Below, piece by piece: positions 18,529 to 27,650 of a DNA stretch of 64,000 nt (the stretch's first letter is position 1; each line of letters begins with the position of its first letter). The notes beneath the pieces are model-generated. The model was not told the origin of the DNA. It made no database searches and saw nothing but the letters and a program-made list of their open reading frames with translations. Position numbers and translations under genes: made by a program. Origin of the DNA: Lichenibacterium ramalinae (GTDB lineage: Bacteria > Pseudomonadota > Alphaproteobacteria > Rhizobiales > Beijerinckiaceae); assembly GCF_004137085.1 (NCBI RefSeq), contig NZ_QYBC01000016.1, positions 94,606-158,605 on the forward strand, in the 5' to 3' direction.

Positions 18529-19505
18529 GGCGGTGCCCCGCGCCAGGACGCGCGCCGGATCGGACGCGGCTTGGGGTCGAGGGCGTCGCGCAGCCCATCG
18601 CCCAGGATGTTGAAGGCGAGGGTCGTCATCAGCAGGGCGGCGCCAGGGACCACGACGAGCCACCAGGCCACGAGATAGATGCCGTTGGCGGCCGCGTCCG
18701 AAAGCATGCCGCCCCAGCTGGGGGCCGGCGGAACGATCCCGAGGCCGAGGAATGACAAGGTCGCCTCGAACACGATGGCGCTTGGGATCATCAAGGTCGT
18801 GTAGACGATGATCGGCACCGAAAGGTTGGGCAGGATGTCGTGGCCCATGATCGACAGCGGCCCGGCCCCGAGCGAACGGCTGGCGCGAACGAAATCCCGA
18901 CGCGACAGCGAGACCACTTCCGCCCTGACGACCCGACCCATGGTGGTCCAGGTGAAGAAGACGATGACGCCGACGCTCAGCCACAGGCCGGGGCCGCAGA
19001 CCGACACGAGGGCGAGGGCGCAGAGCAGGAAGGGGACGCTCATGACCAGGTCCATGGCCCGGCTGAGCACCACGTCGACCCAGCCGCCCAGGTACCCCGC
19101 CAGGACCCCGACCGAAAGGCCCACGGTGGCGGCCGCCAAAGAGGCGAACACGCCCACGAGAAGCGACACGCGAGCCCCATAGGCGAGCCGCACCAGCACG
19201 TCGCGTCCGAGATGGTCGGTTCCCAGAGGGAACTCGGCACGTGGCCCGACCGGCAGGCCCATCGCGGTCATTCCCGACTGGCGGTATTGGGCGATGGGTG
19301 AATGGCCGGTCCAGGCCTCGACCAAGGGCGCGGCGGACGCGAAGGCGAGGAGGACGACGATGAAGGCGAGTGCCCCCATGCTCGCCTTGTCGCGTCGCAG
19401 ACGCCGGAGCGTCAGTGATGCGGATCCGCGCTGCACGACCTCGTCGCGGGTTTCGGCCTGTCTCACCGCGTCGAATGCCGCGTCGCCCGTCGGCGCAACG
19501 CTCAT
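18525..19505 (-). CDS. Peptide ABC transporter permease, DppC type
   Basis: 326 residues. A cytoplasmic N-terminus of about 40 residues precedes the first membrane helix. The FPLGTDHLGRDVLVRLAYGARVSL segment is diagnostic of DppC/OppC. The ATPase-contact loop RRDFVRASRSLGAG follows. ATG 19505 overlaps the ATPase gene's stop by four bases and the gene itself overlaps the DppB-type gene, so the membrane and ATPase parts are translationally coupled. Confidence 0.93.
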   Translation of the reverse strand: MSVAPTGDAAFDAVRQAETRDEVVQRGSASLTLRRLRRDKASMGALAFIVVLLAFASAAPLVEAWTGHSPIAQYRQSGMTAMGLPVGPRAEFPLGTDHLGRDVLVRLAYGARVSLLVGVFASLAAATVGLSVGVLAGYLGGWVDVVLSRAMDLVMSVPFLLCALALVSVCGPGLWLSVGVIVFFTWTTMGRVVRAEVVSLSRRDFVRASRSLGAGPLSIMGHDILPNLSVPIIVYTTLMIPSAIVFEATLSFLGLGIVPPAPSWGGMLSDAAANGIYLVAWWLVVVPGAALLMTTLAFNILGDGLRDALDPKPRPIRRASWRGAPP

Positions 19506-21358
19506 GTCGCCACCTCGTTCGTGGTTTCGACGAGGCGCCGCGTATGGACGGCAGCCGGGATCGGCGCCGTATGGGAGGCGCCCAGGAGCATCCGGGTATA
19601 GAGATGGCCCGGCCGGGCGTGGATGTCCTCGGTGTCGGCCAGTTCCACGATCTCGCCGGCGCGCATCACGGCGATCCGGTCGCAAACATGCCGCACCACC
19701 GCCAAGTCGTGGGAGATGAAGAGGTAGGTCAGGCCGAGGTCGCGCTGAAGGGATCGGAGGAGGTTCAGGATCTGGGCCTGGATGGAAACGTCGAGCGCCG
19801 AGACAGGCTCGTCGAGGATCACGAGGCTCGGCTTCAGGGCGAGGGCCCGGGCGATGCCGATCCGTTGCCGCTGCCCCCCGGAGAACTCGGACGGAAACCG
19901 ATTGTAGTGCTCGGGGTCGAGACCGACCATCTCCATGAGGCCGCGCACCTCGGCCTTGCGCGCCTGGCCTTTCGCAAGGCCGTGGATGCGGAAAGGATCG
20001 CCGATGATCGCGCCGACACGCCGGCGAGGGTTGAGCGATCCGAACGGGTCCTGGAAGACGACCTGCACCTGACGGCGTAACGCCGTCCAGCCTCGGCTGT
20101 CGAGGCCGTCGAGCCGCTTGCCCTCGAATGTCACATGTCCCCCCGTTGTGGGAACGAGGCCGGCCAGGACCTGCGCGAGCGTGGACTTGCCGCTGCCGCT
20201 CTCTCCCACGAGCCCCAGGGTCTCACCCCGCCACAGCGCGAGGTCGATCCCGCGCAGCACCTCGTGGCGACCCCGGCCGCCGAGGAGGCGGCCGGTCGGA
20301 TAGGACAACCGGACACCCTCGGCCTCGAGGATCGGTGCCTCCCCTCCTCGGGAGGGCCGGGGAGGCGGCGCGCCCGCCGGGGTTCGCGGAGCCGGTGCTC
20401 GGGCGCCATCCTCGAGCCAGCAGAGCGCGCGAGCGCCATCGTCGAACAGGCGCAGCGGCGGTTTGCGCGCGACGCAAATCGGCATCGCTTCCGTGCAGCG
20501 CGGCGCGAACACGCAGGCCCGGGACGGCACCAGGAGGCTGGGGGGGCGGCCGGGGATCGGCGCGATCTCGCCACCGGGGCTATGGTGTCCTGGGGACGAA
20601 CGCAACAGGGCCGCCGTGTAGGGGTGGGCCGGCTGCGCGAAGAGGCTTCGGCTCGGCGCGATCTCGACACGCTGCCCGGCGTAGAGGATCATGACCCGGT
20701 CGGCGATGCGTGACAGCAGGCCGAGATCATGCGTGATCAGCACGATGGCCGTGCCGCGCTCGCGGCGCATCTCGTCCAGCAGGGAGATGATCTGGGCCTG
20801 GACCGTGACGTCGAGCGCCGTGGTGGGCTCGTCCGCGATGACGAGCGGCGGGTTGAGCACCAGCGCCATGGCGATCATCACGCGTTGGCGCATGCCGCCG
20901 GAGAACTGATGGGGGTAGTCGTCGAAGCGCTTGTCCGGGTCGGCGATGCCGACACGGTCCAGCATGGCGACCACCCGCCGACGTGCCTCGGCACCGCCGA
21001 CGCGCTCGTGCACGTGGATCACCTCGGCGATCTGCCGGCCGATCGTATGGAAGGGGTGAAGGCTGGAAAGCGGATCCTGGAAGATCATCCCGATCTGGGA
21101 TCCGCGCAAGCCGCAGAGGTCCCGCGCAGCGAGGCGCAGCAGGTTTCGGCCCTGGAAGGTCACGCTTCCCGAAACCTGAGCCCCCCTGATCAGCCCGGTG
21201 AGGGCCTGCGTCAGAACACTCTTGCCCGAACCGGACTCGCCGGCGATACCGAACACTTCGCCGGCCGCGACGGAGAACGACACGCCCTGGGTGGCATGCA
21301 CGACGCCGTCCTCGACTGGCAGGCGGACGACGAGGTCACGCGCTTCGAGAAGTGTCAT
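19502..21358 (-). CDS. Fused double ATP-binding protein of peptide ABC transporter (DppD-DppF fusion)
   Basis: 618 residues holding two complete ATPase domains. The first has Walker A GESGSGKS (about 39-46), signature FSGGMRQR and Walker B LVIADEPTTALD. After a linker with the oligopeptide-ABC C-terminal Cys cluster (CVFAPRC...C) comes the second, with Walker A GESGSGKS, signature FSGGQRQR and Walker B LVILDEPVSALD. DppD and DppF are usually separate genes. Fusion into one chain occurs in alphaproteobacteria. ATG 21358 chosen; upstream in-frame sequence is an antisense shadow of the binding-protein gene. Confidence 0.93.
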   Translation of the reverse strand: MTLLEARDLVVRLPVEDGVVHATQGVSFSVAAGEVFGIAGESGSGKSVLTQALTGLIRGAQVSGSVTFQGRNLLRLAARDLCGLRGSQIGMIFQDPLSSLHPFHTIGRQIAEVIHVHERVGGAEARRRVVAMLDRVGIADPDKRFDDYPHQFSGGMRQRVMIAMALVLNPPLVIADEPTTALDVTVQAQIISLLDEMRRERGTAIVLITHDLGLLSRIADRVMILYAGQRVEIAPSRSLFAQPAHPYTAALLRSSPGHHSPGGEIAPIPGRPPSLLVPSRACVFAPRCTEAMPICVARKPPLRLFDDGARALCWLEDGARAPAPRTPAGAPPPRPSRGGEAPILEAEGVRLSYPTGRLLGGRGRHEVLRGIDLALWRGETLGLVGESGSGKSTLAQVLAGLVPTTGGHVTFEGKRLDGLDSRGWTALRRQVQVVFQDPFGSLNPRRRVGAIIGDPFRIHGLAKGQARKAEVRGLMEMVGLDPEHYNRFPSEFSGGQRQRIGIARALALKPSLVILDEPVSALDVSIQAQILNLLRSLQRDLGLTYLFISHDLAVVRHVCDRIAVMRAGEIVELADTEDIHARPGHLYTRMLLGASHTAPIPAAVHTRRLVETTNEVAT

Positions 21359-21395
21359 GACCGCGCCGCGGCGGACGCGCGGGGTGTCGCCACCA

Positions 21396-23123
21396 TCAGC
21401 GCGACAACCAGACGTTCGTCCAGTCGCCCTGGGCGCCGATGGCATAGGGCAGAAAGTTCTGCACGGCCTCGCCGTGATACAGGACCACCTTGGGCGCGGC
21501 ATAGGGCACGACGGGCGCATCCGCCATCACGGTCTCGTCCACCTTCGCCCAGAGCGCCGCGGATGTCGCGGGGATCGTGGCGTCGATGGCCTCGGCGGCG
21601 ATCTTGTCGGCTTCCGGGTTGTTGTAATCCGTATAGTCGTAGGTCTGGTGCGTGCCGTTGAACGTGAACTGCGGCTGGAACACCGACCGGGCCGCCCCGC
21701 CGACCCAGTCCGGGGACCAGGCGACGGGGGCAATGTCCCACGTTCCTTCCTTGGTGTTGCGCGTGTTGGTCATGAATTTGGAATAGTAATCCGCAGGCGC
21801 AACGGGCGTCAGCTCCACCTGGAAACCGGCTTTGGCCAGGCTAGCCTGGATCGTCTGGGCGATCGCCGGCTCGTCGTTCTGATTTCGGAACGGCATCTTC
21901 AGCGTCAGCCCGTTCGGGAAACCCGCCTCGGCCAGAAGCGCCTTGGCCCTGGTCGCGTCGCCCGCCCCATAGGGTGCGAAGTCGTGGTAGCCGAGCACGC
22001 CCGGCCCGAAGATGCCGTTCTGGGGGGCGGCAACCAGGGAGCCACCCATCTGCTGGACGATGGCGGCCTTGTCGATCGCATATTGCAGGGCTTGCCGGAC
22101 CTTCAAGGTCTTCAGCGCGCCGTTGTTGTTGGCCGACACGGTGTTGATGAACAGGAAGGTGGTCCGGCCCGTCGCGATGGTGGACAGCTTGTCGTCGTGA
22201 GAAGCCTGCAGGGTCTGCAGCGTGGCCGACGGGATGGTCACGTCGTAGACCATGTCGCCGTCGCCCGACTGCAGTTGCTGGATCACGGCATCGGCCTGCA
22301 AGCCGAAGGTGATCTCGATCGCGTCCACGTAGGCCTTCCGCAACGGATCGGATTCCGCCTTCCAGGCTGGATTGCGTTTCAGCTTGAGCGAGGAGTCGGG
22401 GGCGTATTCGGCGACCGTGTAGGGCCCGCTGGCGATGAACTTGGACCGGTAGTCGGGCCCGTCCGGCATCGTGCCCAGCACCTCGACAGGCGCGGGAGCC
22501 GCTGTCGGCAACGAGAGCATGGAGATGAAGTCGCCCGCCTTCTCGGTGAGGCGGATGGCGATCGTACGGTCGTCGGGTGTCTCGATCCCCGCGATGTCGT
22601 CGGACTCGATATAGGCCTTCATGGCCTCCACGGTCGGCTTGACCTTGGCGAAGCCATCGCAGAAGGACCGCATGCCCACGATCAGGTCGACGTAATAGGT
22701 CAGCGCCGCCGAGCCGAGCGCGGGATTGCACATGCGCTTCATGCCCCGCTTGAAGTCGGCCGCGACGATTGGCCGGGCTCCTGTCGGAGTACCCCACATG
22801 ACCCCGGGACGCAGGGTGAAGGTATAGCGCAGGCCATTGTCGGTGGGTTGCGGGATCTCCGTTGCCAGGTCGGGCTTGGGTTCGATCTGCATCTGCGGAT
22901 CCGCGGAGGCCTCGTAGCTGACGAGTTGCCGGGACACGGCGCGTAGGAAGTTGTTGGTCGTGACCAGGGCCGCCGATGTGGGATCGAAATGATCGATATC
23001 CGCTGTTCCCAGGATGCGAAGGGTGCCGCCCATCTGCGGCGGCTGTGCCGCGGCAGGACCGACATAGCCCACAACCGCACAGGATGCGGCGCCAGCGAGC
23101 AGAGATCTGATGCGATACGACAT
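21396..23123 (-). CDS. Peptide ABC transporter substrate-binding protein (SBP family 5)
   Basis: 575 residues with a signal peptide ending at about PAAAQ (residues 1-26), so periplasmic. The mature protein begins GGTLRILGTADIDHFDPTSA, typical of DppA/OppA-like proteins, with RYTFTLRPGVMWGT and later VRQALQYAIDKAAIV blocks. First gene of a five- or six-gene operon ending in two proline-related peptidases, which suggests uptake of proline-containing peptides. The gene does not itself prove the ligand. Start ATG 23123; an upstream ATG at 23180 would spoil the signal peptide. Confidence 0.92.
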   Translation of the reverse strand: MSYRIRSLLAGAASCAVVGYVGPAAAQPPQMGGTLRILGTADIDHFDPTSAALVTTNNFLRAVSRQLVSYEASADPQMQIEPKPDLATEIPQPTDNGLRYTFTLRPGVMWGTPTGARPIVAADFKRGMKRMCNPALGSAALTYYVDLIVGMRSFCDGFAKVKPTVEAMKAYIESDDIAGIETPDDRTIAIRLTEKAGDFISMLSLPTAAPAPVEVLGTMPDGPDYRSKFIASGPYTVAEYAPDSSLKLKRNPAWKAESDPLRKAYVDAIEITFGLQADAVIQQLQSGDGDMVYDVTIPSATLQTLQASHDDKLSTIATGRTTFLFINTVSANNNGALKTLKVRQALQYAIDKAAIVQQMGGSLVAAPQNGIFGPGVLGYHDFAPYGAGDATRAKALLAEAGFPNGLTLKMPFRNQNDEPAIAQTIQASLAKAGFQVELTPVAPADYYSKFMTNTRNTKEGTWDIAPVAWSPDWVGGAARSVFQPQFTFNGTHQTYDYTDYNNPEADKIAAEAIDATIPATSAALWAKVDETVMADAPVVPYAAPKVVLYHGEAVQNFLPYAIGAQGDWTNVWLSR

Positions 23124-23171
23124 GGCTGGCTCGCAACGAGGTGAAATCAAACAGCAGACACAACCTCGTCT

Positions 23172-23205
23172 CGACAGCACCGACCTGTCAAGCTATCGAC
23201 TGTCG
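23172..23205 (-). promoter_or_regulatory. Possible promoter/operator of the peptide-transport operon
   Basis: On the minus strand TTGACA (23191-23186) is a perfect -35-like hexamer about 65 bases before the binding-protein start, but no good -10 follows at 17 bases. The element lies inside an inverted repeat, CGACAG (23172-23177) and CTGTCG (23200-23205). Weak evidence only. Confidence 0.3.
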
Positions 23206-23624
23206 GACTACAGAAATTTACGGACTGGCGATCTGTGCGCGAGTGTGATGATCGTCACTCCGCATGGAGCTTGACGGGGCTGCTCGCTCCTTCGTTTGAG
23301 CATGCAATCCCGGTGTGTGATGGTGCATCATCGATCCTGACGCGTCGGGAGGATGACCCTTGGCAAGCGTTCTTCACGGCAACGCCTGCACGACGCCGCG
23401 TCTTCATTTCTGACAGCCGAGACGGCGCAGGCGCGCAGGCGCTCCGAGACACACGAGATCGGCTACGTGCACATCGACTGTTGTGAGCAGCGTCATGCCG
23501 GCGGAAAGCCGATCATGGTCCCGGCCATCGATCGCGTCTGCAAGTTCACATCTGCTGAGTGCTTCGACAGCGCGGGCAAGATGGAAGGATCGGCGTAACC
23601 ATCCATCGGATGTGGAGTTCGGCT
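23206..23624. other. Gene-free stretch upstream of the peptide operon
   Basis: About 420 bases with only short overlapping open frames and no recognisable protein. GC content is visibly lower than in the flanking operon. Likely non-coding or decayed sequence next to the transposase remnant. Confidence 0.4.
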
Positions 23625-23890
23625 GAGCGACGGCCTGTGCCGGTGGCGCTCGACACGGTGCTGAATGTGCTCGCGCCAGAGGTGATGTACGCGGTGGTCA
23701 CCACTGTCCGTACGGCGGCCTCGCCCGTGGCGGATCACATGGCGCCATAGCCGTTGGTGTTCTTGCGCCGGAACACGGCGGGCCTCGGGTCGCGCTCGCG
23801 GGCGTTGTTGCGGGCCTCGATCCGTCCGGGGAAGGCGGCGAAGGTCAGAAGCTGATCGCGCGCTCGGCGCATGCGGTTCTGGATGGGCGG
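23625..23890 (-). pseudogene. Decayed C-terminal end of an IS66-like transposase
   Basis: Reading the minus strand gives DQLLTFAAFPGRIEARNNA, then RPAVFRRKNTNGYGAM, a stop codon, then continuing in frame EAAVRTVVTTA. This resembles the conserved IS66-type DDE transposase C-terminus (NNxxERxxRPxVxxRKxTxGxRAxW ... VRTVVDTA). The stop replaces the expected Trp. Neither an N-terminal part nor terminal repeats are visible, so only a fragment survives. The family call is by pattern memory and is moderate. Confidence 0.55.
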
Positions 23891-23970
23891 AAGTGGATCG
23901 GCTGATTTTCTGGACGATAAGCGACATTCGGACGACCGCTCAAGACATACCACGATCCCAACATGCACCG

Positions 23971-25107
23971 TCAGATGGGATTACCGTGCGACGCGATCTG
24001 CCTCAGGAGGTCGGAGCGACGGCGGGCACCCGTCCTGCGGAAGATCGAGGCCAGATGCGTTTTCACGGTCGCCGATTTGACGCCCAGCGCATCGGCGATC
24101 TCGCGGACGCTTCCGCCGGTTCCGACCGCTTGCAACACCCTCATCTCGCTGGGTGTCAGCTTGTGTGATCTGGCGATCGCTTCGACACCCGAGACCACCG
24201 GGATCTCGGCCCGCCGCACGAAGATGGCGGCCGTGGCAGAGTAACCGAGACTGGCTTTCTGTCTGGCGCCCGACGACAAAGGGAGGACGTGAGCCAGGAA
24301 CCGCTCTCCGGTTCGGCTCGCGAGCAGGATCGAAGGCGAACCGAGTCCCAGCGAAACGTCGGTCCCGACAGCCGTGGCGGCGAGACTGGCCCGAAGCGCG
24401 TGGTTGGCCTCGGGATCGACCGCCGTGAGCGAGCCGTCCCGCAGTCTCAACAGCCCACCGTCCTTGAGCAGGGCATCTCCCGCTTCGTTCGTGAAGTCGA
24501 TCCGCCCCGTCGCATTGACCAGGAAAGCGCCGGCCGTCACGGAATCCAGGATCGCGCCCAGTTTCGTCGACAGCGACTTCTGCCGATCGATCTCGCGCCC
24601 GATCATCACGGCCCGACGCACGTGAGGTGCGATGAGAGCCATGCGGCGTCGCATCTCCTCGTCGACGACACCCTGGGCTCTGCTGCGTCGCACCGAGAAA
24701 CAGGCGGCGCTCGTCGAGAACCGATAAAGGTTGACCCCAATCACATCGATGAGGCCTTGCGGCTGCACCCATTCCTCGAAAAAACGCGTCCTGTGAAACT
24801 CAGGATGCGGGATGATGTCGCCGCCACTGAAGACAACGCCGGGATCGATGAAGGTGATGGCGGGGAAGAAAGGATTGAGTCGCACGTAGTGACTGACATA
24901 ACTCTCGATGAACTCGGGGTCGTCGTTCCAGGAGTGAAAGATCACCGCACTCTGTACGACGGGGTCCTGCCAAAAGATGTTGGCCGCCGCTCCGTCGAGG
25001 TATGCGCACGCGGCCTCCAGCGCTGCCGGCCACGTCACCGGATCGAGCGTGGCGTCGTAGAAGGCGGCCAGCACCTGCGATAGATGCTCGATCTCGGTGG
25101 TCTGCAT
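23971..25107 (-). CDS. LuxR-type transcriptional regulator
   Basis: 378 residues. The C-terminal 65 hold a LuxR helix-turn-helix: LTPSEMRVLQAVGTGGSVREIADALGVKSATVKTHLASIFRRTG, shown here only as its recognisable landmarks E-x-R-V-L, IA-x-x-LGV and TVKTHL. The central part (about 190-290) looks like a PAS-type sensor (GAILDSVTAGAFLVNATGRI), and the N-terminal 170 residues are of unknown fold. No receiver domain or AHL-binding signature is apparent. Divergent from the oxalate decarboxylase gene across 183 bases with two palindromes, so it probably regulates that gene. Confidence 0.85.
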   Translation of the reverse strand: MQTTEIEHLSQVLAAFYDATLDPVTWPAALEAACAYLDGAAANIFWQDPVVQSAVIFHSWNDDPEFIESYVSHYVRLNPFFPAITFIDPGVVFSGGDIIPHPEFHRTRFFEEWVQPQGLIDVIGVNLYRFSTSAACFSVRRSRAQGVVDEEMRRRMALIAPHVRRAVMIGREIDRQKSLSTKLGAILDSVTAGAFLVNATGRIDFTNEAGDALLKDGGLLRLRDGSLTAVDPEANHALRASLAATAVGTDVSLGLGSPSILLASRTGERFLAHVLPLSSGARQKASLGYSATAAIFVRRAEIPVVSGVEAIARSHKLTPSEMRVLQAVGTGGSVREIADALGVKSATVKTHLASIFRRTGARRRSDLLRQIASHGNPI

Positions 25108-25174
25108 CGAACAGTCTCCCGGCGATCCGGTATCAGGCTCGATCTCGTAGACAGGTTCAGGAGTAGTTTATGTC

Positions 25175-25190
25175 TCATCCGTTCGGATGA
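25175..25190. promoter_or_regulatory. Perfect palindrome between luxR-type gene and oxdC
   Basis: TCATCCG at 25175-25181 and CGGATGA at 25184-25190 form a perfect 7-bp inverted repeat with a 2-base spacer. It lies 68 bases upstream of the regulator start and 101 bases before the decarboxylase start, a suitable operator position for a dimeric regulator. Confidence 0.5.
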
Positions 25191-25194
25191 TGCA

Positions 25195-25211
25195 ATCGCG
25201 CGGCGCGCGAT
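25195..25211. promoter_or_regulatory. Second palindrome between luxR-type gene and oxdC
   Basis: ATCGCGCG at 25195-25202 and CGCGCGAT at 25204-25211 are perfect 8-bp arms around a single base, only four bases from the first palindrome. The pair could form a composite operator for the divergent genes. Confidence 0.45.
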
Positions 25212-25290
25212 CGACAGTGCGAGGGCGGGTCGTCTTCAGCTTGAGCGCTTCGACGCTGCCGCGGATGTGCAGAGCACTTCGGAGACGGCC

Positions 25291-26472
25291 ATGGACGTCG
25301 AGCGGCGGAAGATCCTCAGCGGTCTCGCAATCGGAGCCGGAACCTTCGCGGCCTCGAGGGCCGCCGCGGCCGATGGCGATGGGCGCGCCGCAGGCGACGA
25401 GGCCACCCCGGCATCCGCCTTCGTCCGCACGCTTCCGCGCAAGCCCGGAACCGGGCAGGCCTTCTCGGCCTCCCTCGATTCCGGGCCGATCAAGGCGACC
25501 TCGGGTGGCTGGGCCCGCGACCTGACGACCAACCAGCTTCCCATCGCGACCGGAATCGCTGGCGCCCACCTGTTCCTCAATCCCGGCGGGGTCCGGGAGA
25601 TGCACTGGCACGCCTCCGCCGAATGGGCCTACGTCATCGCGGGCCGCTGCCAGGCCACGATCGTGGACCCCGACGGGGTCATGGAGGTCGTCAACTTCGG
25701 GCCCGGCGACACATGGTCGTTTCCGGCCGGCCACGCCCATGCGATCCAGGCCCTCGGTACGACGCCCTGTCACGCCATCCTGACCTTCGACGACGGACGT
25801 TACGGCGAACATGGAACGTTCGGGCTCAGCGACTTCATGAGCCGCCTCGATGGGCCCATGCTCCGCACCACGCTCGGCGTCGATGAGGCCTTGGCCCGGC
25901 GACTGCCCGAAGGCGAGACCTACATCATGCAGGGCCCCGTGGTGCCGCTCGACGGCGCCCGCGCGACGGCGGAGCAACGCCTCGATGCGAAGCGATCGCA
26001 CCGCTACGCCTTGTCGGGGTCCAGCCCGCTGATCGAGACCGAGGCGGGGTCCCTCCGGGTCGCGTCAGCGGCGGCCTTCCCGGTGTCCGGCACGATGACG
26101 GGCTTCGTCCAGACCCTGCAGCCGGGGGCGATCCACACGCCGCACTGGCATCCCGGCGCCAACGAATGGCACTTCCTCCTGAAGGGTCGCACGAAGGTGA
26201 CGATCTTCGAAGCCGACAAGCGGATGGCGACGGCGGAACTGGCGGCCGGCGACTGTGCCTACCTGCCGCGTGCCATGGGGCACATCGTGCAGAACATCGG
26301 GGCCGAACCCTGCCACTTCGTCGGTGTTCACGACGCTCCGAGCTATGCCGAAAGCTCCCTGTCCCGGTGGCTCTCGACCGTGCCGGCCCACCTCGTCGCC
26401 GCCAATCTCGGCCTGACCGAACCCGAGGTCGCCTCGTTGCCACGGCAGCCCCTGGTCTTCGCCCGCGCGTGA
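25291..26472 (+). CDS. oxdC: Oxalate decarboxylase-type bicupin, Tat-exported
   Basis: Converts oxalate to formate and CO2 with Mn. 393 residues. Residues 1-30 form a twin-arginine-type signal (VERRKILSGLAIGAG). Two cupins follow. The first has R-x-x-H-W-H-x3-E (VREMHWHASAE) and a second His in GHAHAIQ. The second has H-W-H-x4-E (PHWHPGANE) and His in AMGHIVQ. The 3- versus 4-residue spacing before Glu equals that of Bacillus OxdC. The N-terminal lid reads GEHGT where OxdC has SENST, keeping the acidic residue needed for decarboxylation. ATG 25291 has GGAGA upstream. Confidence 0.88.
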   Translation: MDVERRKILSGLAIGAGTFAASRAAAADGDGRAAGDEATPASAFVRTLPRKPGTGQAFSASLDSGPIKATSGGWARDLTTNQLPIATGIAGAHLFLNPGGVREMHWHASAEWAYVIAGRCQATIVDPDGVMEVVNFGPGDTWSFPAGHAHAIQALGTTPCHAILTFDDGRYGEHGTFGLSDFMSRLDGPMLRTTLGVDEALARRLPEGETYIMQGPVVPLDGARATAEQRLDAKRSHRYALSGSSPLIETEAGSLRVASAAAFPVSGTMTGFVQTLQPGAIHTPHWHPGANEWHFLLKGRTKVTIFEADKRMATAELAAGDCAYLPRAMGHIVQNIGAEPCHFVGVHDAPSYAESSLSRWLSTVPAHLVAANLGLTEPEVASLPRQPLVFARA

Positions 26473-26550
26473 CGGCCCGCGGCTGCGCTCGCCCCGGGAA
26501 CCGCCATCGTCTCCGGACCTGCCCTGCCCTCTCCTCGTCGTCGGTCAACC

Positions 26551-27627
26551 ATGACCACCCTCGCCCTGAACCGCATCGTCCTGCTGGCGCGCATCCTTCC
26601 CGGCGTCATGCTGTGCGTCGCCGTCGCGCTCCTGGCCGATCGCCTCGTGCCCGCCGAGATCGCCCTGACGGGTCGGCTGTTCGTCGATCCCGTCGTTCTC
26701 GCGATCCTTCTCGGGACGTCCGTCCGCGCCGTGTGGCGGCCGGGCGCGGCCTGGGCGCAGGGCATCACCTGCAGCGCCAAAGTCCTGCTCGAATGTTCCG
26801 TGGTGCTGATCGGCGCCTCGATCGACGCGAACACGCTGTCGCGGCTTGGGCCCACCACGATCCTCAGCGTCGGCCTGCTCGTGGTGGCCGCCGTCACTGG
26901 CAGCTATGGCTTCGCACGGGCCTGGGGATTGCCCCATCGGCTCTCGGTCCTGATCGCCTGCGGAAACGCGATCTGCGGGAACGCGGCGATCGGCGCCGTC
27001 GCGCCCCTCGTCGGCGCCGATGCCCGCGACATCACCACGGCCGTGTCCTTCACCGCCGTGTTCGGCCTCCTCGTCGTGCTGACCCTGCCGACCCTCATCC
27101 CCATCCTACACCTGACGCCGGCTCAGTACGGCGAACTGGCGGGGTTGACCGTCTATTCCATCCCTCAGGTGCTGGCCGCGACAGCGCCGGTCGGAATCCT
27201 GAGCAGCCAGATCGGCACCATCGTCAAACTGTCGCGCGTGCTCATGCTCGGCCCGGTCGTCCTGGGCATCGCCGGTGTCCAGGTGTGCCGCGCGCGTCGC
27301 GTCGTCGGGACTGATCGATCCCCGCCGGAGACATGCGAACCTCCCCGGATCGCGGCATCGGTCTCGACCTTCGTCCCCTGGTTCCTGGTGGGCTTCGTCG
27401 GCCTGGCATCGTGCCGCTCGGCGGGCCTCCTGCCCGGCGCATTCGTCGAACCTGCCGCGGTCGCCGCTCACCTGCTGACCGTCGTGTCCATGGCGGCACT
27501 CGGCCTCAACGTCGACATCCGCACCCTGACCCGGTGCGGCAACCGGATCGCGCTGGCCGTGGCCGGGTCGCTCGCCGGCATCTTTCTCATGAGCCTCGCG
27601 ATCGTGCGTGGCCTGTCGCCGTCCTGA
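26551..27627 (+). CDS. YeiH/UPF0324 family putative sulfate exporter
   Basis: 358-residue membrane protein with about ten hydrophobic segments. The ACGNAICGNAAIGAVAPLV segment near residue 130 is the hallmark of the YeiH family, as are LLGTSVRAVW and the AALGLNVDIRTL end. Members are annotated as putative sulfate exporters, and few have been tested. It follows oxdC by 78 bases on the same strand. An anion-transport role next to oxalate breakdown is conceivable but is inference. Confidence 0.88.
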   Translation: MTTLALNRIVLLARILPGVMLCVAVALLADRLVPAEIALTGRLFVDPVVLAILLGTSVRAVWRPGAAWAQGITCSAKVLLECSVVLIGASIDANTLSRLGPTTILSVGLLVVAAVTGSYGFARAWGLPHRLSVLIACGNAICGNAAIGAVAPLVGADARDITTAVSFTAVFGLLVVLTLPTLIPILHLTPAQYGELAGLTVYSIPQVLAATAPVGILSSQIGTIVKLSRVLMLGPVVLGIAGVQVCRARRVVGTDRSPPETCEPPRIAASVSTFVPWFLVGFVGLASCRSAGLLPGAFVEPAAVAAHLLTVVSMAALGLNVDIRTLTRCGNRIALAVAGSLAGIFLMSLAIVRGLSPS

Positions 27628-27650
27628 AACCTTCCACATCGGAGTTCCGA

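Noticed and set aside
23735..23968. Short minus-strand frame as an intact gene
   Set aside because: Its end carries transposase-like residues broken by a stop, so it is better read as part of a pseudogene.
25084..25290. Upstream in-frame extension of the oxalate decarboxylase
   Set aside because: Would cover the divergent promoter and bury the twin-arginine signal; ATG 25291 has a proper ribosome site.
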